Shown: positions 37,824 to 45,959 of the stretch, piece after piece
Position numbering within the stretch: position 1 is the first letter of the stretch
How the letters are laid out: each line of letters starts with the position of its first letter
The notes under the pieces: generated by a model
What the model saw: the letters and a program-made list of their open reading frames with translations, nothing else
Databases searched by the model: none
Told to the model about the DNA's origin: nothing
Program-made: the position numbers and the translations under genes
Source: Myxococcota bacterium
GTDB lineage: Bacteria > Myxococcota_A > Polyangia > Polyangiales > Polyangiaceae
Assembly (NCBI GenBank): GCA_963169915.1
Contig: CAUJEM010000079.1
Span: 1-64,000, forward strand
Direction: 5' to 3'
DNA length: 64,000 bases

Positions 37824-38315
37824 TCAGCGCACCTCCCGACCGACGACGGCCTGCGCCAGCTCTCGTGTCATGGCGGGAGCGCTGGCGGCGAGCTGCTGAC
37901 GCAGCGCTTGCAGCTCCCCGGCGAGCTGGTGGCGCCCCTCCTCCACGACCTTGGCGACCTCCGCGCGTGCCTCTTCCAGGATGCTGGCCTCGAGCTTCGC
38001 GGTCTCCGTGCGGAGGCGATCTCGCTCCTCGGACGCCACTTGGCTGACCTTGGCCAGCTCCGCCTCGTACTGACGCAGCAGCTCCCCCGCCTGCTCTTGC
38101 ATGCTGCGCGCGTCGGCGCGCGCGCCGTCCGTGCGCTGCTCGCGCGCCTCGAACACCTTCAAGATGGGATCGTACAAGAGCGGCTTGAGGACCACCATCA
38201 GCAGCGCGAAGACCACGAACTGCAGCAGCGCGAACGACGGGTTGATGTCGATTTCAGGACCGCTCATCGCTGTGGCGGCCAGGGTGCTACCGAGGGAGGT
38301 TGTAAGAGAGAGCAT
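37824..38315 (-). CDS. ATP synthase Fo subunit b' (second b-type subunit)
   Basis: The protein is 163 aa. A hydrophobic anchor FALLQFVVFALLMVVLKPLL is followed by DPILKVFEAREQRTDGARADA, the b'/AtpX hallmark of chloroplast and deltaproteobacterial enzymes, and then a coiled coil. The start is uncertain: ATG 38315 was used, and ATG 38267 (MSGPEID) would remove 16 residues. The frame is open upstream to 38411, with a GTG there. Three bp before atpF. Heads the ATP synthase cluster, after folK on the same strand with a 154-bp gap. Confidence 0.88.
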   Translation of the reverse strand: MLSLTTSLGSTLAATAMSGPEIDINPSFALLQFVVFALLMVVLKPLLYDPILKVFEAREQRTDGARADARSMQEQAGELLRQYEAELAKVSQVASEERDRLRTETAKLEASILEEARAEVAKVVEEGRHQLAGELQALRQQLAASAPAMTRELAQAVVGREVR

Positions 38316-38469
38316 CGTGGCGTGTCCGAGCTGAGCCGCCTCGCCGATACCCACGCTGAACGAGCGCACCGGGGCGGCCGGCGCGCGCTCCTTACTATTG
38401 GGCCCCCGCACTGTCCAGGCCGACCGAGCCTCCCGGGCAGCGGCTCCGCTCGTGGCGGCCGATACAGCG

Positions 38470-38979
38470 CTAAATTCGTGACATCATGGTCGGAAATGGG
38501 GTGGAGAGGCGCACGAGACCGCTGGGCGGGAGCGCGGCGAGGAGGGCGGCGTAGCGACGCCCTCCGTGCGGCGCCACGGCGTCCGGCGCGACGTCGAGGA
38601 GCGGGGCGAGCGCGAAGGCGCGCTCCTCGAGCGCGGGATGGGGCACCTGCAGCCCGGGGACGGCGACACAGCGCCCGGCGATCCAGAGCAGATCCAGATC
38701 GATGACGCGCGGTCCCCAGCGCTCTCGCCGGACCCGCCCCATGCCCGCCTCGATGCGCAGCAGCGCGGCGAGCAGCGCGGTGGGCTCGGCCTCCACCCGG
38801 AGTCGCACGGCCGCGTTCAGATAGTCTGGCTGCGGAGGCCCTAGCGCCGGGCTGCGGTACAGGGCCGACTGGCCCGTGATGGCAGCCAGCTTGGACAGTT
38901 CGCGTGCAGCCGTAGCGAACATCGCCACACCGTCGCCTTGGTTCGAGCCGAGACCGATGACCGCGTCGAGCACGTGCAT
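38470..38979 (-). CDS. folK: 2-amino-4-hydroxy-6-hydroxymethyldihydropteridine pyrophosphokinase
   Basis: The protein is 169 aa. IGLGSNQGD at the N-terminus, the pterin-binding segment YLNAAVRLRVE and the HPPK signature RWGPRVIDLDLLW with VPHPALEERAFAL are present. It transfers pyrophosphate from ATP to the pterin alcohol in folate synthesis. No other folate gene is adjacent. The gene lies upstream of the ATP synthase genes on the same strand. Confidence 0.95.
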   Translation of the reverse strand: MHVLDAVIGLGSNQGDGVAMFATAARELSKLAAITGQSALYRSPALGPPQPDYLNAAVRLRVEAEPTALLAALLRIEAGMGRVRRERWGPRVIDLDLLWIAGRCVAVPGLQVPHPALEERAFALAPLLDVAPDAVAPHGGRRYAALLAALPPSGLVRLSTPFPTMMSRI

Positions 38980-39015
38980 CCCTGATGCCTAGCTCATGCT
39001 AGCCTGCCCCGCGTC

Positions 39016-39138
39016 ATGTTCGATCTCAACCATGGCGAGCTCATCGTCGTCGTCACCATCGTTGGCTTCGTCGTGACGGCCAATGTATGGCCGCGCCTCG
39101 GCGCCTGGTGCGCGCTCACCCTCAGTGGAAAGCGCTGA
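39016..39138 (+). CDS. Micro-protein resembling a truncated TatA/TatB N-terminus
   Basis: The protein is 40 aa, MFDLNHGELIVVVTIVGF followed by VVTANVWPRLGAWCAL and a Lys/Arg end. The pattern is a short polar start, Gly-Glu-Leu, a hydrophobic helix of ~15 residues, a hinge with Trp-Pro, then an amphipathic piece. It copies the first 40 residues of TatA/TatB-type proteins. A TAGCCT -10-like box lies at 39000-39005, 10 bp upstream. The stop is 38 bp before the next gene's GTG, so they may be co-transcribed. It has no clear Shine-Dalgarno sequence. Expression is uncertain. Confidence 0.45.
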   Translation: MFDLNHGELIVVVTIVGFVVTANVWPRLGAWCALTLSGKR

Positions 39139-39176
39139 GCGCGCGGGGTCGCTCGGCTCCCCTTGGAGGCCCTGAT

Positions 39177-41555
39177 GTGACGTCGACCTCGAGTGCCCCC
39201 CCGGACTCTCCTCGCGTGGGCGAGCAGCTCATCTACGTCAGTGATGAGTCCGCTGAAGCGGAGCGCCTCGTCAGCGCCCTGCGCGCGCGCGGTTATTCCG
39301 TCGTCGAGGTCCCGCTCGCGCTGCTCTCTTCCCGAGTCGCCACGCAGGTGCCTGCGCTCGTGCTCTGCGACGTGGACGCCGCGGGATCCCTCTCGCTCAT
39401 CCACACCCTGCGCGACTCCGCCCACGGCGAGGGGGTCCAGGTCGTGTTCTTGGGCAACGCTGGCCGAACCCTCGAGAGCCACGCCGAGACCGTGCTGCGC
39501 GAGGGGAGCGCCTCGTTCATCCGCCCGGTGGACATCTACGCGCTGCTCAGCAAGGTGGAGGTCCTCATTGGCGCACCCGAGCCGAGCCACGGCCAGGCGC
39601 CGGCCAGCATTCGTCCGGCGCGGCGCCCCTCCCCGCTCGCGCCCGCCACCTCGACCCCTCCCGCGTCCGAGCGTGGCTCCAAGGCCGCCCCCACGGAGCA
39701 GGCTCCTCGCGGCTCGGAGCCCCCGCGGGTCAGCCGCGTACCGCACCGCCCCGCGCGCCTGGAGCCCGGCTCGGAGCACCCTGGGAAGCTCCTGTTCGGG
39801 CTCGAGCCGGAGCGCGGCGGAGCGCGCCCCGCCTTGCTGCCCAGCCTCAGCCCGGAGCTGGCAACCAAGCTCCGGCTCGCCGAGCAGCGGCTCAAGGACT
39901 CTCGCGCCAGCGTGGAGCCCCGGGAGCCGGAGACGCCGCCCCCGGGCGAGGTCGAGCTCTCGGCGGAGCTGATGGCCGCCTTGGCGGCGCCGCTCGACGA
40001 GGAGGACGTCGAAGACGGCGCCGAGTCGGTGTCCGACTTCGGCACGGGAGCGAGCACCGGAGGGCCTGCCACCGCGACGGGGCACTCTCGCGCGGGGCAG
40101 CTTGAGCCCAGCACGAACGTGCACCAAGCCGAGCTCGTCCATGACTCCCTGCCCCCCGGGACCCAAGCGCAGGCTCCGCCCTCCGCCCCGAAGCTGCCTC
40201 CCCTCGAGGGGCAAGACCCCGCCGAGCCCGGTCCTCACGACAGCGTCACCACCCCGCCCGGACCACGGCAGACGGGGCCAGCTCCCGGGTCCTGGCTGCG
40301 ACCGCCCCCGCTCAGCACCACCACCCCACCGCCCACCCCTCCGGCCATCCCTCGCCCGCCCGTCATCACCTCGCTGAACGAGCCCCTGATGGTGCCTCGG
40401 GCGGCAGCAGCCGAGGCCGGTGGGCTCACGCGCGCCGAGCCCAGGTCGCCGGCGTCCGAGCACGAGGCGCTCGCGCTGCCCCCGCTCGCCTCCGCCGCCG
40501 CGCCGCCGCCACCCGCGCTGGAGCTCCCCCCAACGCTCGGCCCCGGCGGCGCGACGGCCGCGCTGGCGCGCGCCATCAAGGCGCGCTTCTCGGGCGCGCT
40601 GGCCTTCTCGGGGGACGGCGCCACCCGCCACGTCGCGTTCCGCGACGGGGACTTCGTGACGGCCAGCTCGACGCTCGACACCGAGACGCTGCTCGCCTTC
40701 CTGCTCCAGCGAGGCTCGCTGAGCCCACACGCCGTCCACGGCCTACGCTTGCCTGCCTTCGGGCGCCACGCCGGCGCGGCGCTCATCGCGCACGGGCACC
40801 TCCGGCAAGACGAGCTCTGGAGCGTGCTACGCGCCCACGCGGAGTGGCTCGTCGGACGCATCGCCGGCCTGCAGCACGGCGCCGTCGGCGTCGAGCCCAG
40901 CTCGTCGCCTCGGCTCCAGAGCGAGCCCACCGTGTTCGGAGGCGCCACCGGCGCCGAGGTCTTCGTAGAGATCTTGCGCCGGGCCACCGAGGGGGGCACC
41001 GCCCTCGCGACGCTCGGTGGCCCGCGGGCCCGGGTCGCCGCAGGACCCTCGCGCCGTCTCCTCGCCGAGTGCGCGCTCGCCGAGCGTGAGCACCTGCTCG
41101 TCAGCCGCGCGGACGGGGTCACCCTCGGAGAGCTCGTCGAGGCCGCCGGGTCCGCTGAGTTTGCCGCCACGCTGCTGGCGCTCACCCAGCTCGGGGTGAT
41201 CGAGGTGCTCGCCCCCGCGGTCAGCGCGAGCGGCCAAGAGCCCGCCGCGCCGCGCGACGCGCTCGATGACGACGCCATCAAGCAGCGGATCGCCGTGCGA
41301 CGTCGGCTCGTCGACGAGGGCGACTACTTCTCGTTGCTCGGCGTGGCGCGTGACGCCACCACCTACGACATCAAGCGCGCCTACCTCGATCTACGCCGGG
41401 AGTACGACCCCGGGCGCCTGCTCACGCCGGGCACGGCGCACCTGCTCGAGGACGTCACGTTGATCTTGGAGCTGCTGGACGAGGCCTTTGAAATCCTCAG
41501 CGACGGCTCGCGACGAGCACGCTACCGCCGCGCCCTGGAAGCGCCTCCCCTCTGA
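39177..41555 (+). CDS. REC-like / DUF4388 / degenerate J-domain scaffold protein
   Basis: The protein is 792 aa from a GTG with GGAGG 7 nt upstream. Residues ~10-120 form a response-regulator-like receiver (LVLCDVDAAG, then SFIRPVDIYALL with Arg replacing the usual Lys). Residues ~130-450 are a Pro/Ser/Glu-rich disordered linker. Residues ~460-580 are a DUF4388 (PatA N-terminal-like) domain (FSGALAFSGDGATRHVAFRDGDFV). The C-terminus has a J-like fold (DYFSLLGVARDATTYDIKRA; AFEILSDGSRRARYRRAL) whose HPD tripeptide reads YDP. Probably a signalling scaffold. Such architectures are known in myxobacterial motility and gliding systems. Confidence 0.82.
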   Translation: MTSTSSAPPDSPRVGEQLIYVSDESAEAERLVSALRARGYSVVEVPLALLSSRVATQVPALVLCDVDAAGSLSLIHTLRDSAHGEGVQVVFLGNAGRTLESHAETVLREGSASFIRPVDIYALLSKVEVLIGAPEPSHGQAPASIRPARRPSPLAPATSTPPASERGSKAAPTEQAPRGSEPPRVSRVPHRPARLEPGSEHPGKLLFGLEPERGGARPALLPSLSPELATKLRLAEQRLKDSRASVEPREPETPPPGEVELSAELMAALAAPLDEEDVEDGAESVSDFGTGASTGGPATATGHSRAGQLEPSTNVHQAELVHDSLPPGTQAQAPPSAPKLPPLEGQDPAEPGPHDSVTTPPGPRQTGPAPGSWLRPPPLSTTTPPPTPPAIPRPPVITSLNEPLMVPRAAAAEAGGLTRAEPRSPASEHEALALPPLASAAAPPPPALELPPTLGPGGATAALARAIKARFSGALAFSGDGATRHVAFRDGDFVTASSTLDTETLLAFLLQRGSLSPHAVHGLRLPAFGRHAGAALIAHGHLRQDELWSVLRAHAEWLVGRIAGLQHGAVGVEPSSSPRLQSEPTVFGGATGAEVFVEILRRATEGGTALATLGGPRARVAAGPSRRLLAECALAEREHLLVSRADGVTLGELVEAAGSAEFAATLLALTQLGVIEVLAPAVSASGQEPAAPRDALDDDAIKQRIAVRRRLVDEGDYFSLLGVARDATTYDIKRAYLDLRREYDPGRLLTPGTAHLLEDVTLILELLDEAFEILSDGSRRARYRRALEAPPL

Positions 41556-41645
41556 GCTGCGCGGCAAGCCCCAGGGCGTCCAGCTCGCGCTGGTCGCCAG
41601 GGCTCGCCGCGCGCTCGCGCAGCGTTGCCCCCCCGGGGGGCTCCC

Positions 41646-42260
41646 TCAGATGAGCTGGGAGTAAAACTCGACGACGAGCTGGGTGCGCAGCGGGAACATG
41701 ACGGTGTCCGAGCTGGGCAGCGAGGTGACCTCCGCGGAGAAGGCCTCCTTGTTCACGCTGAGCCACGACGCCGGCTCACGCGTGCTGGCGAGATCCGCGC
41801 CCGACTTGACGTGACCGTTGCTGCGGATCCCCTCCTTCAAGGTCACCACCTGCCCGCGCTTCACCCGGTAGGAGGCGATGTCCACCCGCTTGCCGTCCAC
41901 GAGCACATGGCCGTGGCAGACGAGCTGCCGCGCCGCGGGGATGCTGCGCGCAAAACCCGCGCGGAAGACCACGTTGTCCAGCCGCCGCTCGAGCAGCTCC
42001 ACGAGCTTGTCACCCGTGGCCATGTCGCTGCGCGTGGCCTCCCCCATCAGGCCGCGCAGCTGACGATCGGTCAGACCGTAGTTGATGCACACCTTCTGCT
42101 TCTCCATCAGGCGCACGCCGTACTCCGAGAGCTTTCGTCGCGCGCTACCATGCTGGCCCGGCGGGTACGGGCGCTTCTCCGGCTTCTTTGGCGAGAGGCC
42201 GGGCAACTCCGTGCCCAACGCACGCATGGACTTCAGACGGGGACCAGTTCTACGACTCAT
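41646..42260 (-). CDS. rpsD: 30S ribosomal protein S4
   Basis: The protein is 204 aa. The N-terminus RRTGPRLKSMRALGTELPGL, the GQHG segment, KLSEYGVRLMEKQKV and the S4 RNA-binding domain (RRLDNVVFRAGFA, ARQLVCHGHVLVDGKRV) are typical. It nucleates 30S assembly by binding 16S rRNA. AAGGAG lies 11 nt upstream of the ATG. It stands alone here, away from the alpha operon (rpsM-rpsK-rpoA), so this may be a relocated or second copy. A TAGGGT box at 42330-42325 is a possible -10, leaving a ~60-nt leader. Confidence 0.95.
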   Translation of the reverse strand: MSRRTGPRLKSMRALGTELPGLSPKKPEKRPYPPGQHGSARRKLSEYGVRLMEKQKVCINYGLTDRQLRGLMGEATRSDMATGDKLVELLERRLDNVVFRAGFARSIPAARQLVCHGHVLVDGKRVDIASYRVKRGQVVTLKEGIRSNGHVKSGADLASTREPASWLSVNKEAFSAEVTSLPSSDTVMFPLRTQLVVEFYSQLI

Positions 42261-42570
42261 GACCAGTGATTCTCCTTCGAGCTGCGCTTGCCCTGCCCTG
42301 ACCTTCGGCGCAGAGCGGGCGCGCACCCTAAGGCGAAGGCGGAGCAAATTCCTAGAGGGAAGCGTAGGGTGACGGAGCTTCCGCCCGCGCGCTAGCCCAG
42401 GGAGCCAGAATTACACTGTGCTTGCCGCGGGTTGCGGGGAGGCTCGCAGGCACTGAACGCCCGTGCGCTGGCGCCGGGTGGGCGAGCTCCCGTCGGGGCC
42501 CAGGCGCCGGTGCGCCCGCTCGCCCGGGGGGGGACACCCCGAGCAAGAGCCACTAGGCTTCACGCTCGGC
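42261..42570. other. Divergent intergenic region, rpsD / PHP lipoprotein
   Basis: A 310-bp stretch without a convincing gene. The left half should hold the rpsD promoter and leader, and the right end holds the promoter of the PHP gene at 42531-42559. No tRNA, riboswitch or S4 autoregulatory pseudoknot was recognised by eye. Confidence 0.5.
42531..42559 (+). promoter_or_regulatory. Putative promoter of the PHP-domain lipoprotein
   Basis: GGGACA (42531-42536), a 17-bp spacer and TAGGCT (42554-42559) lie 11 bp before the ATG. A short or leaderless message is implied. Confidence 0.5.
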
Positions 42571-45192
42571 ATGCTGCGCTCTGCTCTGCGGGTCCACCGC
42601 TTCCCCCTGCTCCTCGGCCTCCTCGCGGGGCTCCCCTGGGCGCTGAGCGCGTGCTCCGCGGACGACGCGGGAGGCGGTGGCGGGGGCCAGCAGTGTCCCA
42701 CCGAGGCCAGTCGCTTCCCGACCGGTGACGCCAACGGCCACGCCGACCCCTACGGCGCCAAGGCTGCGGGCCAAGCGCGCGCGGGGCGCCTACTCAGTGA
42801 GGCGCAGCTCGTCCAGCCGGCGCACGGGCGTCAGAAGGTGCGCGTGGGCGACTTCGTGCTCGTCAACGACAAGCTCGCCGTCACCATCGAAGACCGCGGG
42901 TTGAGCGACGGCTACGCGCGCTTCGGTGGAGAGATCCTGGCCATCGACGCGGTGGGTGACGACGGCCGCCCGCGCGGCTGGTCGCGCTACCAAGAGACCT
43001 TGATGGCGCTGTCCATCGAGATGATCGACCCGGAGAGCGTGAGCGTCCTCAATGACGGCTCGAACGGGCAGGCCGCCGTGGTCCGCGTCACGGGCCCGCT
43101 GAGGCCCATCCCCTTCCTCAACGGCTCGCTGGGCGTGCTCTTCCCGCGCCGCTACGGCCTGCAGGCCGCGGTGGACTACGTGCTCGAGCCCGGCAAAGAG
43201 GCGCTGGACATCCGCCTCGGCATCCTCAACCCCGCTTCGGAGCCGGTGAGCTTCGCGCCCAACGGCCTCTCCGACGAGATGCACGGCTTCTTCCAGTACA
43301 ACATGAGCCGGCTCGTCACGACCACGCGCGGCTTCGGCAAGGCGCGCGGCGAGGTGCCCTTCGTCGGCTTCGTCAGCGACGAGCGCGAGCTGGGCTTCGC
43401 CTGGCGGCTCGGGGACGGCGCGCCGCTCAGCACCGCGGTGGAGATCAGCGGCTTTCAGTACTTCACCGGGCCAGGCTTCAGCGTGGAGGGCTGCAGCGAG
43501 CACTGGGAGGACCACGTGCAGGTCGTCGCCGGGGGACCGGACTACGACGGCCTCGCCGCCGCGATCCGACGCGTGGACGGCGTCGCCAGCCGCGGCGTCA
43601 GCGGCACGGTGCGCGACACGCTCGGCGCCGCCGTCGCCGGCGCGCGCGTCCACGGCGTCGCGGAGGATGGCAGCTACGTCACCCGCGCGCTCACCGACGC
43701 GAGCGGCCGCTACGCGCTGTCCGTCCCCGCGGACGCCAGCGTCCGCTTGGAGGCGGTCTCCCAAGGCTACCCGCCGAGCGGCGCCGTGGAGGTCCCCACG
43801 AGCCAGGCGACCGCCGACCTCACGCTCGGCGCGACCGGCGTCCTCGCCGTCCACGCCGTGGAGTCTGGGAGCCTCGCGCCGCTGCCCGTGCGCGTCCAGG
43901 TCATCCCGGAGGCGCCGGTGGCGGAGCTGCCTGCCAGCTACGGGGAGCCCACGGAAGAGGACGGCAGGCTCTGGCTGGACTTCCCCGTGAGCGGGGAGGC
44001 GCGGCTGCGCGTCCCACCCGGCAACCACCGCGTCGTCGTCTCACGTGGCAGCGAGTGGGAGCTGCTCGACACCACGGTCGGCGTCGCCGCCGGACAGACG
44101 GTGGACATCCCCGTCCAGCTCGAGCACTCCGTCGACACCACCGGCGTGATGTGCGCCGATTTCCACGTCCACTCAGCCATGAGCGCGGACTCGTCCGATC
44201 CCGTCGAGCTGAAGGTGCGCGCGGCGCTCGGCGACGGCCTCGACATCCCCGTCTCCAGCGAGCACGAGTGGATCATCGATTTTCAGCCGGTCATCGAGCA
44301 GCTCGGCGCCGAGCGCTGGGCGTTCGGGATGCCGAGCGAAGAGCTGACCACCTTCACCTGGGGACACTTCGGCGTGGTGCCGCTGACGCCACGACCGGAC
44401 GCGCTGAACAACGGCGCCATCGAGTGGATCGGCAAGCTGCCACCAGAGATGTTCGCCACCGTTCGGCAGCACCCCGAGCAGCCGCTGTTCATCATCAACC
44501 ACCCGAGCGGCGGCGGCTTCGGCGCGTACTTCAGCGCCGCCGGCTTCGACAAGAAGACCGCCACCGCCAGCCGAGAGGAGCTGTGGAGCACGGAGTTCGA
44601 CGCCATCGAGGTGTTCAACGGCTCCGACTTCGAGGCCAACCGACGCCGCAGCGTCGCCGACTGGTTCGCGCTGCTCAACGCCGGCTTCACGTTCTGGGCC
44701 ACCGGCGCCTCCGACAGCCACGGCGTCCGCACCGACCCCGTGGGCTATCCGCGCACCTGCCTGCAGCTCGGCACGGACGACCCCACACAGCTCACGGGCC
44801 AGCGCGTGCGCGACGCGATGGCGCAGGGGCGCGCCATCGTCAGCGGCGGGCTGTTCATGACCGTGAGCGGACCTGGCGGCGCCGGGCCCGGCGGCACCCT
44901 CCAGGGGCCGCTCACCGAGGCGGACTTCACCGTCACCGTGCAGGCGCCGAGCTGGCTGGATGCCACCACCCTGGAGGTCATCGTGAACGGCGAGACCCAG
45001 CTCACCGAGCCGCTCTTGCCGCTCGGCGCAGGGACGGGCAAGCGCTGGGTCAACCAGGTGCGGGTCCAGCTCGACCGCGCTCGGCCTCGGAGCTGGGTCG
45101 TCTTCCATGCGCGGGGCGAGGGAGATCTGGCGCCCGTCCACCCGGGGCGCGGCGTCTTCGCGGTGTCGAACCCCGTCTTCATCGCGCAGTGA
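42571..45192 (+). CDS. PHP-domain lipoprotein (CehA/McbA family)
   Basis: The protein is 873 aa. Lipobox LSAC (Cys28) is followed by a Gly linker. A large beta-rich N-terminal region of unknown type leads to a carboxypeptidase-regulatory-like domain near residues 340-420 (GVSGTVRDTLGAAVAGARV). A PHP-like phosphoesterase domain begins near 528: DFHVHSAMSAD, SSEHEWIID, FIINHPSGGG and ASDSHGVRT supply the His/Asp metal ligands. CehA-like PHP enzymes hydrolyse esters or carbamates, but the substrate here is unknown. Its surface location suggests degradation of an external polymer or ester. Confidence 0.82.
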   Translation: MLRSALRVHRFPLLLGLLAGLPWALSACSADDAGGGGGGQQCPTEASRFPTGDANGHADPYGAKAAGQARAGRLLSEAQLVQPAHGRQKVRVGDFVLVNDKLAVTIEDRGLSDGYARFGGEILAIDAVGDDGRPRGWSRYQETLMALSIEMIDPESVSVLNDGSNGQAAVVRVTGPLRPIPFLNGSLGVLFPRRYGLQAAVDYVLEPGKEALDIRLGILNPASEPVSFAPNGLSDEMHGFFQYNMSRLVTTTRGFGKARGEVPFVGFVSDERELGFAWRLGDGAPLSTAVEISGFQYFTGPGFSVEGCSEHWEDHVQVVAGGPDYDGLAAAIRRVDGVASRGVSGTVRDTLGAAVAGARVHGVAEDGSYVTRALTDASGRYALSVPADASVRLEAVSQGYPPSGAVEVPTSQATADLTLGATGVLAVHAVESGSLAPLPVRVQVIPEAPVAELPASYGEPTEEDGRLWLDFPVSGEARLRVPPGNHRVVVSRGSEWELLDTTVGVAAGQTVDIPVQLEHSVDTTGVMCADFHVHSAMSADSSDPVELKVRAALGDGLDIPVSSEHEWIIDFQPVIEQLGAERWAFGMPSEELTTFTWGHFGVVPLTPRPDALNNGAIEWIGKLPPEMFATVRQHPEQPLFIINHPSGGGFGAYFSAAGFDKKTATASREELWSTEFDAIEVFNGSDFEANRRRSVADWFALLNAGFTFWATGASDSHGVRTDPVGYPRTCLQLGTDDPTQLTGQRVRDAMAQGRAIVSGGLFMTVSGPGGAGPGGTLQGPLTEADFTVTVQAPSWLDATTLEVIVNGETQLTEPLLPLGAGTGKRWVNQVRVQLDRARPRSWVVFHARGEGDLAPVHPGRGVFAVSNPVFIAQ

Positions 45193-45309
45193 CGCGCGCC
45201 CCCACGAGGCTCCCTCCCGGCCAGCGGCCCGAGCGCGGATTGTTCGGGATTTCTCGCCGCCTCCACTCCGCCGCTTGCGGCCGGGAGCGGGGGCGCTAGC
45301 AGAAGGGGT

Positions 45310-45897
45310 ATGACTCGCTCGCACGGTAGCCTCTGGGCCCTCGTCTGCTGCCTCCCCCTCGCCTGCGCCGGCGCTCCGACCCCCACCGCGCCGCCAGCGT
45401 CGGAGCCTGCTCCCACCGCCGCACCGGAGCCGGAGCCCGCGCCCAGCGCCGCCGAGCCGGCCGCCGCCGAGACGGCGGCCGCCGAGCCGGAGCCCGCGCC
45501 CGCGCCGGAGCCGCCCGCGCGCCCCAAGTCTGCGGCCACCATCGGCGGCGTGAGCATCAGCGAGATCACGAGCGCGGCGCTCGTGGAAGAGCTGCGCAAG
45601 CTCGGCTGGGCGCCGCCGGACACGGCGGTCGGCGGCGGCACCGTGGGCAAGTACGAGAACCTCGAGATCGGGATCTCCAACGGCACGCTCGCCGGCCTCG
45701 TGGAGATCATCCGGCCCGCCGCGTCACCCACGGGGGGCAGCGCCAGCATGATGGCGCCCAAAGATCAGAAAGGCATGAAGGAGGGGCGCGGCGCCGTGTA
45801 CTTCGACGAGAGCACCGAGGTGCTGGTGGTCGTCACCTTGGCGGGCAAGCCGGCCGAAGCCAAGAAGCTCCTCGAGAAGCTGATCAAGAAGAATTGA
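45310..45897 (+). CDS. Small Ala/Pro/Glu-rich lipoprotein
   Basis: The protein is 195 aa with lipobox PLAC (Cys19). A long Ala/Pro/Glu linker (~20-75) resembles a cell-wall-spanning stalk. A globular C-terminal domain of about 115 residues (IGGVSISEITSAALVEELRKLGW) ends in a charged helix AKKLLEKLIKKN. A TAGCAG -10-like box lies 7 bp upstream. No catalytic motif seen. May tether a domain across the periplasm. Confidence 0.7.
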   Translation: MTRSHGSLWALVCCLPLACAGAPTPTAPPASEPAPTAAPEPEPAPSAAEPAAAETAAAEPEPAPAPEPPARPKSAATIGGVSISEITSAALVEELRKLGWAPPDTAVGGGTVGKYENLEIGISNGTLAGLVEIIRPAASPTGGSASMMAPKDQKGMKEGRGAVYFDESTEVLVVVTLAGKPAEAKKLLEKLIKKN

Positions 45898-45959
45898 GCC
45901 GGGGCGCATGCTAAGCTGCGCATCGGTTCGGTGCGCGGCGCACCGCTCGCTCACCCACG

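Noticed and set aside
45920-45945. tRNA T-loop-like GGTTCG
   Set aside because: No acceptor or anticodon arm surrounds it; the match is isolated.
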